From Dendrobium chrysotoxum (Eukaryota; Streptophyta; Magnoliopsida; Asparagales; Orchidaceae), in contig CM034297.1 in assembly GCA_019925795.1 (NCBI GenBank), positions 45,344,683 through 45,408,682 of the forward strand: a DNA stretch of 64,000 bases. The letters run 5' to 3'. Under the pieces are notes generated by a model. That model ran no database searches and was not told the origin of the DNA. It was given only the letters and a program-made list of their open reading frames with translations. Position numbers and translations under genes: made by a program. Below are positions 23,098 to 31,976 of this stretch, one piece after another; position 1 is the stretch's first letter; every line of letters starts with the position of its first letter.

Positions 23098-25539
23098 GGA
23101 TGATCTCATAAAAGGTCTAATGAGAGCATGTGGTACCTAAACAGTGGATGTTCAAGGCATATGACTGGAGATGCAAATCAATTCATTTTGCTGGTGGCCA
23201 GAGCAGGAGGCAAGGTAACACTTGGAGACAAGACCACCAGGACAGTGGTGGGATCAGGTATAACTGGTGATTCAAAAAATTTCATCATTGATAATATTTT
23301 ACTTGTAGATGGACTGAAACATAATCTGCTCAGCATTAGCCAGCTCTGTGATAAAGGTTTCAACATAAAATTTCTGCCAACTTGCCGCATTATAAGCTTA
23401 AATGACAAAATTATTTTACTGGAAAAATGATCAACAGTGCCTACATACTGGATCTAAACTAATTTAAAGCTGATATTGCTATTTGCTTAAAATTAATTAC
23501 TGATGAATCATGGTTGTGGCATAGGAGATTGTGTCATGCAAGCATGAAAAGCCCTAGGAAGATCAAATAAAAAGACTTACTGAGAGGTGTCCCAACACTA
23601 GAGTTCACTAAGGACCACCTGTGTGATGTCAGTTAGGAAAGTAAGTCAAATCCTCCTTCCACTCAATCAAAGACATAAACACTAGCAAACCCTAAAAATT
23701 CCATCACATAGATCTCTTTGGACCTATCCGCACTTCAAGCTTAGGTGGGAAAGTCTTTGGGTATGTGATTGTTGATGATTATTCGAGGTTCACCTGGGTT
23801 AGATTTCTTTCTCATAAAAGTGATTCATTCAAGGAATTTAGATCTTTCTCCACTTAGATTTAAAGGAAATTAGGGTGTGAAATTTTGACCATTCATAGTG
23901 ATCATGGTGGAGAGTTTGAAAATGAGAAATTTGAATCTTTCTATAAGGAGCAAGGGATAGATCAAAACTTTTTAGCTCCTAGGACCCCTCAATAGAACGG
24001 GGTAGCCGAAAGGAAGAATAGGACCCTGGTAGAAGCTGCTAGAGCCATATTAGCTGAATACTCACTTCCTAAATACTTCTGGGAAAGAATGGAAAAAACA
24101 GCATGTTATGTTTTGAATAGGATAAATCTTAAATTTAAGCTCAACAAAATACCCTATGAAATTTTTAAGGGTAGGACACCCAACCTCTCTCACCTTCATG
24201 TCTTCAGATGTAAAGTGTTCATTCTGAATAATGGAAAGTCTCAACTAAGAAAGTTTGACCCAAAATCTGATGAAGGAGTGTTCCTAGGTTACTCAAGTAT
24301 TGGGAACTCCTATACAGTCTTCAATAAGAGAACCCTGATTATTGAGGAGACCACTAATGTTGTGTTTGATGAATCTGATAATTTTGGAGGGTTTAGCGTA
24401 GAAGAAAAGGAGGTTGTTGAAGTCACCCAAGGAGTAGAATTTGCCAATCTATAGGAAAGGGTAGAATCTGAAGTTACTTTGCCTAGAGAATGGAGATATT
24501 CTTCGAGTCATCCTAAAGAACTGATCTTAAGAGACCCTTCTAAAGGTGTTAGAACTAAGCATGAACTTAGAAAAGAAGTAAACCACTCTGCCTTCATTTC
24601 AATGACTGAACCCACCAATATCAATCAAGCCCTTTTTGATGAATTTTGGATCCTAGCCATGCAAGAGGAACTAAACCAATTTGTTAGGAATGATGTCTAG
24701 GAGCTGATAGAAAGACCTACGGACTAGAGTGTAGTAGGAACCAAATGGTTCTTTAAAAATAAAATGAATGATTATGGTGTGGTGGTTAGGAATAAGGCAA
24801 GATTAGTGGCTAAGGGTACAAACAAATAGAAGGGATTAATTTTGAGAAAATCTTTACCCCTGTAGCCCATTTGGAAGCCATTAGAGGGCTACTAGCTTTG
24901 CCTATTATAAGGGATTTAAGCTTTACCAAATGGATTTCAAGAGTGCCTTTTTAAATGGGATAATAAAAGAAAATGTGTTTGTAGATCAACCCTCTAGCTT
25001 TGAGAATTCTCAATTTACAAATCATATTTTTAAATTAAAAAAGACTTTGTATGGATTAAAACAGGCACCTAGAGCATAGTATGAGAGGCTTAGCACATTC
25101 CTACTAGAAAAAGAGTTTGTGAGCATAGACACCACCCTTTTTCTGAGGAGAGTAGGAGATAAATTACTCATTGTCCAAATCTATGTTGATGATATACTTT
25201 TTAGATCTTCTGATAAAAATTTAAGTGATGATTTTTTTAAAATAATGAGTAAGGAATTTGAGATGAGTATGATAGGAGAATTATCCTACTTTCTAGAATT
25301 TAGCATTAGGAAAATGGATGATGAAACTTTTCTTAATCAATTAAAATATATTAAGGACATCCTGAAGAAATATAAAATGGATAAAGCCAAGCCAATCAAT
25401 ACTCTCATGAGTTCTAGTGCCCAGTTAGATAAGGATTTTAATTATCCTACTTTTTAGCAGATATCTTCACTAAACCACTGGCCTTTGGAGCCATTAGCAC
25501 CTTAAGAACCAGATTAGGTGTGATATATATTCATGCTTG
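23098..25539 (+). pseudogene. Element C pol, RNase H deleted
   Basis: Opens after a TAG at 23095-23097. Protease reads WYLNSGCSRHMTGD, so the catalytic Asp of DSG is Asn (GAC to AAC type). Integrase and RT are recognisable but frameshifted. RT retains YVDD at 25182-25193. Near 25435-25458 the sequence jumps from the end of RT (DKDFN) to the LADIFTKPLAF terminus, deleting about 0.6 kb that holds RNase H in element A. Ends near 25539. It could not support reverse transcription by itself. Confidence 0.88.
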
Positions 25540-26963
25540 AAATTGATGATCTCTGTTTATGTTTTTTGCACTTAGTTTTGTTTGATTTGTTTGTCTATTT
25601 CTTTTTATGTTTCTTTTAATTTCCTGCTGATTTTTTGTATTTTTGTTTGATTCGTTTATTTATTCCTTTTTATGTATTTTTCTTTGGTTTTTTTATTTCC
25701 TATTGATCCTCAATTTTTTTAAGAATCAGATCACTGCTCACTACTGCTGATAAACCTGATTTCTAATGAGATTTTTGCCTTATTTTTAATTAGAAGATTA
25801 TAAACAATGATTAACTTCTCTAAAATAGCTAAAGGAAGAAATACTGAGGATTATTTTCTCTTCCTCTAACTCTTTTGATGGTGTATTTTTCTTTTTGAAT
25901 AAAAATCTTTTTCAAAATTAAAAAGTTTGACTTTGAAATAGAGATCTATTTTATCTTCCCACAGTAATCTATCTCATATGAGTAGTGTTCCAAATCATTG
26001 AATCACTTTCTTATTTTCTTAATCAGGTGGTTGCATTTATTATTTGAGAATGATTCTATTTTGTGGATTAATTTTCCTTATCTAAAATAGTGAGTTTTTC
26101 TTCTCTTATATCTGGAAGATAATTTCACAAATGAGAGTCTTTTAGAGGTTTTAAAAGAAAGGAAGCTCGTAAAAGATGCACAAAGTGCACCAATTAACTG
26201 AAAAAAAAGGTTCAAAATGAGCCCAATATTGAAAAGATATGCAATATTCACCAAAAAATTAAAAAAATACACAAAGTGTAGCAAAAATCAAAAGATGCAC
26301 AAAGTGCGCCAAATAATTGAGAAAGAGGCACAAAATGAGCTCACAAAGAAATAAGCTTCCTCCTCTTTCAAATCTTTAAAAATCTTAGAAGAATCTATGT
26401 TCCACTTCATATATTCAAACACTTGAGATAGAAAATTATGATTTCTGGTTCTTTACTTTGTAATACTACTTTATCAGATATTTTTCTAAAATGAAGCTTG
26501 AAAGGATCACTTTTCTTATTTAATTTTTTTTCTTCTGAATTAGATTTTTGTTTGAAAGGAATTTAAACCTGTGAGGTGTCCAAGGTAAGATTTACAAAGA
26601 TCAATATTTCAACTTTTTTGGATTTCAGCATCGTCAATTTCTTTCTATTGGCCTTTGAATTGAAAATTAAGAAAAAAATTTGATTTACTAGAGCTGATCG
26701 ATTAAAAAAAACTTTGTTTTCTTTTTCATTTATTTTTTGCTCTTGGTTTCTCTTTCTAGTTCTTTTGTGTTTGTTTCTAAGTTTGTACTTATTTCTGTAC
26801 TATTTTTTGTTTAGTGGCTGCTTTTCTATTTCCTCCTTTTTGTGATGTCAAAAGGGGGAGTAGTGTTCATGTTGTTAGTGTTGTACTGTTTGCCTATTTA
26901 CCTCTTATTTCATTTTTATTACCTGCTTTATTTAAAATTGTTCAACAAATATTTTTCATCATT
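25540..26963 (+). other. 3' non-coding region of element C
   Basis: T-rich region homologous to that of A and D. A hairpin-motif block (GATGCACAAAGTGCGCC, TACACAAAGTGTA-like, GGCACAAAATGAGC) lies at about 26150-26345. An internal PPT-like GATGTCAAAAGGGGGAG is at 26844-26860. No gene seen. Confidence 0.6.
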
Positions 26964-26977
26964 AAAAAGGGGGAGAT
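26964..26977 (+). other. Polypurine tract of element C
   Basis: AAAAAGGGGGAGAT immediately before the 3' LTR. It primes plus-strand DNA in retrotransposon replication. Confidence 0.85.
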
Positions 26978-28699
26978 TATTACAAATCTGGATTAAAGCA
27001 TTATAATTTTGATAATAACAAATATTCCTGTCAGTACAGCATATCTATTTAGTTGCTCTGCCTACTAACTTTTTAAGTCCACAAGATCGATTATAATTCA
27101 AGTCAACTGAAGATTGGATAGATTAGAACTAAGTCAGTCTGTAACTTTTTAATTCTAATTATTTTTTACCTTTTCTTGAGTTAAATGTAATAAGGTGGAT
27201 CCTGTTGCTAAGTAACCTTGCACACACACTTAGGAGGAGAAATTTGGTAAGTCAGAGAGTTTTTTACTTTTTGATCATATCATATATGATGATACAAAAT
27301 CATCCTGGATGATCAGTTAAAAATAGAAACCCTGATTAGGGCATCTAGGTTAAGTAAATTTAATTAGGTAGATCATCCTGGATGATCCTCCCATCATCCT
27401 GGACGAAATGTTTAAATTTAGAAATCAGCCGACAATCACATTTTAGGCAATATTTTATTTTATATATTTTGAACTAATCGTACAAGACGATCCAGATCGT
27501 CTTGGATGATTTATTACAATCTTGCCTAAAATAATCCCTTAATTAGGAGACTAATTATGGTTAAATTATTCAATCACATCGTACAGGATGATCGACCTGA
27601 TTGTCCTGGATGATCCTTTATATTATGTGGGACGATCACCGATCATCCCGGACGAAAACCATGTTTTTCTTCTGATCATCCAAGACATCATCCTGGACAT
27701 CCTGAACTTTTGTTTGGATGATTTATTGATTTCCACTCAAATTGAACTAATTATCCCTGACGATTATGGAATCATCCTAGATGATATGTTGAAATATTTC
27801 TTCTGATCATCCAGATAATGGAAATCATCCTGGCTTATAGTTTATTTTTGTACTAATCATACAAGATGATCGACAGATCATCCTGGACGATCTTTGACGG
27901 TTAGTTGAAATTTAGGGCACTTTTTGAGGCCTTCTATTTAAGCTCTTCTATCTGATATTGAAATATCTTTTGTTGTTTTCCTATCCAAAGAGAGCTTAGA
28001 GGAGAGGGAGAGTTTAGGGGAGAGAGAGAGGATCTTATCAGGGGGAGTTTGTGAGGGGTTTCACAAAGGTTGCTCCAAGCAAGGATTCGATCATCTTCTT
28101 CCTTCTTCATCCTTGGTTCCTTGGTGGCTCTAGGGAGATGATCATCATCATCAGATCTAGATTCTCTGCCTACTCCAGGAGGGAGTAAAAGGATTGTCAG
28201 GTTCTCTACCTACTCCAGGAGAGAGTAAAAGGATTATCAGGTTCTCTGCCTACTCCAGAAGAGAGTAAAAGGATTCAAGGTTCTTTGCCTCACCAGGTTG
28301 GTGGAAAGATTTTGTAAGGGCTTCTCCGCCTTGCTATGGGGGCAAAGGAGAAACACTATAGTTTAGTGCAATACCTGGTGGGGAGGCTTTAGGGAGTGGG
28401 CGTAGGTCAAGTTGATCGAACCTTTATAAATTTGGTGTGCTCTTTTCATTTACTTTTTTGCACTTTAAAATTTGCATTATTTACTCTTGATTATTTATGT
28501 GTTTAAAATATCATACTCCTATTTCTATGATATTGTTCTACTTTCGCCTTGGGATAAAAGTAGTTTATTTTTAAAATATTAAAAATTGTAAAAGATTTTC
28601 CTCGTTATTCAAGTTAAATATTAAAAATACCAATTCACCCCCCTCTTCGTTAGCCTTTAGACTAGTTCATAAGGGCTTAACAACCCTAACAAACTTTTA
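26978..28699 (+). repeat. Element C 3' LTR
   Basis: 1,722 bp. The start TATTACAAATC (TG decayed to TA) and end ACTTTTA (CA decayed to TA) are transition-decayed. Palindrome array about 27275-27895, TATTTAA box near 27937, leader hairpins 28160-28308. Visibly diverged from the 5' LTR by substitutions and small indels. Confidence 0.9.
28160..28308 (+). repeat. Leader hairpin array, element C 3' LTR
   Basis: Three 40-bp units with hairpins starting at 28172, 28212 and 28252. The first reads ACTCC-AGGAG-GGAGT, a perfect 5-bp stem. A terminal unit TCACC-AGGTT-GGTGG follows. The stem differs from those of A, B and E while the loop and flanks are conserved. Confidence 0.75.
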
Positions 28700-28704
28700 G
28701 ATTT
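28700..28704. repeat. Right target-site duplication of element C (GATTT)
   Basis: Perfect match to 9941-9945. Confidence 0.9.
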
Positions 28705-28974
28705 AATAAGTCAACGATCATCCAGACTAACTCCTAAGGATAACCATCATTACACTAATTATCTAGTACGATTCTAATCATATTGTATAATAAAACTACT
28801 ATTTTTGACTTATCAGACTAGATGAATTTAATGCAGTCGATCGTACTGTATGATACCCTATCATACTATATGATATGGTCAATTTCTATTTAAAGGGAGG
28901 GAAAGTAAGAATTTTTTTGTCACTCAACTCTTTTCAAATTCTCTTCCCTTCTCCCTAAGGTCTTAGCCCTTGAA
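28705..28974 (+). promoter_or_regulatory. Putative internal promoter before the extra ORF of element B
   Basis: Continues the spacer begun at 9529. A clear palindrome doublet lies at 28840-28854 (ATCGTACTGTATGAT) and 28860-28874 (ATCATACTATATGAT). TATTTAAA follows at 28887-28894, and an ATG 81 bp later at 28975. The arrangement copies the U3-to-TATA organisation of the LTRs. Promoter activity is inferred only. Confidence 0.45.
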
Positions 28975-30060
28975 ATGGCAGGTGGAAAGCGATGAAGAGC
29001 TCTCGTCGAAAGCTCTTCCTGATGGCCCATGGATCCTTGCTTTGTCGAAGTAGCTAACGAAGAGGCATACAATCGTTATAAGGCTATCAGGATCACACCC
29101 TCAAAAATCATAAATCAAAAAATTCTGAACTTCCAAGTACTCACTCTTTTCACTCATATCACCCTTCCTTTTATTCTCACTCTTTCGTACCCTTTCAAAT
29201 TCAAACTCCTTTTCAAATTATTTTCCAGCCTCTATATTAACAGTGAGGGTATTACCATCCAATCTTACATCAATAGGATGCCTGTTGAAATTGCCTACCA
29301 AGACTTTCATGAATTCCTCCACCTTTCTTCCACTGGCGAGAAAATTCACCTTGTAGCTTCTAACTCAGACTATGACTGGACCCTTACTAACACTACCCTT
29401 AGGGAATTGATAGTCAGATACCACATTCCTCACATCAATTTCTTAGTACAAGATGCTCGAATCATACAACATACCCTTTAAAACTCAATTATTCCAAAAG
29501 CTGGGGATCGAATCAATATCACACCTCTATTGTCCCTCACCACTTATTTCTTAATGGACAAGATTGATTTCAATGTAAGTGATTTAATTATTTAGTATCT
29601 TGAGAATATTACCTGCATTCAAGATCCTAAACATAAAAGAAAGCCAAATCTTGCCTTAAGTAACATAATCGCCTTCATCCTTAAATTAAAGTACAATTTT
29701 TAATTCTCTTCACCACTAGATCACCTTCCAACTTTCTACTCAAATAACTCTTTCTATGTCCTTCATAGCGCTTGTCATAGAAATGTTAACTATATTAACC
29801 CCGAGACAGAGGAAGTTGAGGAAGGACGATCACCAGCACCACCTCCAGCACTAGCACCTATTCAACAGCCCTCTCAGTATGATACACTACTTCATAGATT
29901 TAATCAGTGTGAGACTTGATTTGATAATAATGTAGCAGAATAGCACCAATAGCATAAAAATGGCATGGCTTGGCTTGGAGAGTAATTCGTTTTGATTCAA
30001 TGATTCTTCCAACCACCACCACAACCACCTCCACCTGATCAGGACCCTTCTTATTTTTAG
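28975..30060 (+). pseudogene. Extra (third) ORF of element B, 361 codons, nonsense-riddled
   Basis: One continuous frame runs from ATG 28975 to TAG 30058-30060 with about ten in-frame stops (the first at 28993, 29020, 29479, 29593, 29701) and no visible frameshift. Most stops are explainable as CGA, CAA, CAG or TGG transitions. The N-terminal part (NEEAYNRYKAIRITPSKII, then a hydrophobic stretch, VEIAYQDFHEFLHL, STGEKIHLV) resembles the plant retroelement-associated domain catalogued as putative plant transposon protein. The C-terminal part is Glu- then Pro-rich. Position after pol matches the env-like ORF of some Sireviruses. The identity is tentative. Confidence 0.5.
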
Positions 30061-30260
30061 TTTATTCTGTGATAGTGTTTGTGTTTATATTATTTTTATG
30101 TCTCAGCTTTGGGATGTCTATTTTATTTTGGTGTCTTTGTTTCATTGTTCCCTCCATTTGTGATGTCAAAAGGGGGAGTAGCATTTTGTTGGTTGTTTGT
30201 ACTTCTTATTTAAGTTAGGACTAGTCTATTATTTTGCAAGTTTCTTATGCTTTTTAATTC
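30061..30260 (+). other. Element B 3' region with internal PPT-like tract
   Basis: T-rich sequence downstream of the extra ORF. GATGTCAAAAGGGGGAG at 30162-30178 matches the internal PPT-like tract of A, C, D and E. It resumes at 39967 after inserted element A. Confidence 0.6.
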
Positions 30261-30265
30261 TTTCT
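30261..30265. repeat. Left target-site duplication of element A (TTTCT)
   Basis: TTTCT precedes TGTTGCAAATC and recurs at 39962-39966. Confidence 0.93.
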
Positions 30266-30517
30266 TGTTGCAAATCTGGTTTTGATGATGACAAACATGT
30301 TTCCAGTGTGTTTTGCTTGGCTAATCTGTTTCAGGCACAAAAGACCGCGAGCCACTCAAGCCAACTCAAGATCGGGTCCAAGTGTGTTAAATGTATGATT
30401 TTTCCTTTTATTGAGTCAATTGTAATGTAACTAATTCCCTAGCTAAGTAACCTTGCACACACACACTCAGGGGGAGAGATTGAGTGAGCTAGAGTTTCTG
30501 TTCAATTTTTTATTCAG

Positions 30518-31189
30518 ATCGTCCTGGACGATAGTCGCATCGTCCTGGACGATCCAATTAAAACAGAAACCCTAATTAGGGCGACTAAGTTAAGAGGGTC
30601 TGATTAAGCAGATCGTCCTGGACGATCTTTGGATCGTACGGGACGATATGCTCAAATCAGAAATTCCCAACCGCCAGATTAATTAGGCAAGTTTTATTTT
30701 AAGTATTTTGGTCTGATCGTCCCGGATGATATGTGTATCATCCTGGACGATTCACTACAATCATGCCTAAATTAGTCTGGTAATTAAGAAAAGCAATTAA
30801 TGTTTAATTGATACGATCACATCGTCCTGGACGATCTCAGGATCGTCCCGGGCGATCGTGATCGTCTTGTGCATTTCAGCTATACGACCCGAACTGTGTT
30901 CAGGACGATTTTGGGCCTTTTTGAACTAATCGTACAGGACGATGTCCAAATCGTCCTGGACGATCAAGTCATTTTTTGGTCGTCCAGCACAGATTTCTCT
31001 GGACGACCCGAACTGTCTTCTGGACGATTTTCCTCAATTTGTACTAATCGTCCCGGACGATCGCCGTATCGTACGGGACGATATGAACAACTTTTTCTAC
31101 TGATCGTCCAGAAGAGCCTAATCATCCAGACTGAATCAGCTGAATTTGAACTGATCATACAGGACGATCTACCGATCGTCCTGGACGAT
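30518..31189 (+). promoter_or_regulatory. U3 palindrome array, element A 5' LTR, seven 21-bp doublets
   Basis: Fourteen 15-bp palindromes in seven pairs, with centres at 30525/30546, 30619/30640, 30723/30744, 30828/30849, 30936/30957, 31054/31075 and 31161/31182: 21 bp apart in every pair. Pairs recur every 94-118 bp (mostly 104-108). The core is ATCGTCC-N-GGACGAT with G/A and C/T decay. The array stops about 40 bp before the TATA-like box. Confidence 0.9.
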
Positions 31190-31460
31190 CTTGGCCGACC
31201 AGTTGAGATTTAGGGCAAATTTTAAGCTCTCCTTTAAAAGAACTTTTTCCAATTTTTGGAAAAATCTTTTGCTACCTTCCTTCCCTGAGAAACCCTAGAG
31301 AGAAGAGAGAGTTGGGAGAGAGAGAAGAGATCTTGTGAGGGGGAGTTAGTGAGGGATTCACTAAGGTTGCTCCAAGCACGGATCAGAGTCGTCTTCTCCG
31401 CTCGTCGTCTGTGGTCTAGTCAGTGTTCTTCGTGGGAGGATCGTTCGCAAGAAGATCCGG

Positions 31461-31573
31461 GGTTCCCTGCCCGCTTCAGGTGGAAGCAAAAGGAGTTCGA
31501 AGGTTCTCTGCCTGCTTCAGGAGGAAGCGAAAGGAGGTCAGGTTCTCTGCCTCATCGTGTGGTGAAAAGGAGG
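31461..31573 (+). repeat. Leader hairpin array, element A 5' LTR
   Basis: Hairpins at 31473-31487 (GCTTC-AGGTG-GAAGC) and 31514-31528 (GCTTC-AGGAG-GAAGC), each preceded by GGTTC(C/T)CTGCC and followed by AAAGGAG, then a terminal TCATC/GGTGA hairpin at 31552-31565. It lies between the TATA-like box and the PBS, so is probably in the genomic RNA leader. Confidence 0.75.
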
Positions 31574-31923
31574 TGTTTTATACAGGCTTCTCCGCCTTGC
31601 TGTGGGAGCAAAAGGAGAGACACTTTTGTTTAGTGCAATACCCGGAGGGGAGGCTCCGGGGAGTGGACGTAGGTCAAGTTGACCGAACCACTATAAAATC
31701 TGGTTTGCTTTTCTGATTCAGTTTTGCACTTTACTTTTCAATATAAACTACTTGGGTGAATATCTTTGGTTGATCTTTTCGTTCTTGTTTACTTGTTTCC
31801 GCTGCTAAGTATCGAAAAGATTTTTGTTGTTATCGTGAAAATTTTAAATAACCAATTCACCCCCCTCTTGGTTAGCCTCGGGACTAGTTCACTAGGGCTT
31901 AACATCCCTTTCGAACTTTCAAG

Positions 31924-31935
31924 TGGTATCAGAGC
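31924..31935 (+). other. Primer-binding site of element A
   Basis: TGGTATCAGAGC, two bases after the 5' LTR, complementary to the 3' end of initiator tRNA-Met. Minus-strand cDNA would start here. Confidence 0.93.
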
Positions 31936-31976
31936 GTGATTCAAAATTTATGTTTAAAAACTTTTGAATTTGATCC

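Larger units (their letters stand above)
9946..28699 (+). mobile_element. Element C: Sirevirus-type copia retrotransposon inserted in B, interrupted by D
   Basis: 5' LTR 9946-11660, PBS from 11661, then minus-strand element D, then gag-pol remnant 21318-25539, 3' region, PPT 26964-26977 and 3' LTR 26978-28699. Flanked by 5-bp duplications GATTT. About 9.15 kb without D. Gag and pol are frameshifted, the protease catalytic Asp is changed to Asn, and RNase H is deleted, so C was dead or near-dead independently of D. Confidence 0.92.
30266..31921 (+). repeat. Element A 5' LTR
   Basis: 1,656 bp, TGTTGCAAATC to CGAACTTTCA. U3 palindrome array 30518-31189; CTTTAAAAG TATA-like box at about 31226; leader hairpins 31461-31573; a GC hairpin CCCGGAG...CTCCGGG near 31641-31662; then a pyrimidine-rich end with the TTAGCCTCGGGACTAG block shared by all Sirevirus LTRs here. 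Confidence 0.95.

Noticed and set aside
29029..29481. Stand-alone host gene of 150 codons
   Set aside because: The frame extends through stops from 28975 to 30060 inside element B, flanked by element-specific palindromes and a PPT-like tract; better read as the element's extra ORF.
30518..31189. Regular short repeats that could suggest a CRISPR array
   Set aside because: Units are palindromes in doublets without unique spacers of constant length, inside a eukaryotic LTR; no cas genes.
30869..31213. 114-residue open frame within the U3 array (also at 38907-39251)
   Set aside because: It translates palindromic repeats in non-coding U3 DNA; several frames are open there and the reading is not kept in D.
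31349..31633. 94-residue open frame in the leader part of A's LTRs (also 39388-39672)
   Set aside because: It translates the hairpin units; the frame differs in D and E and begins at a non-AUG codon. Kept as RNA-structure region.
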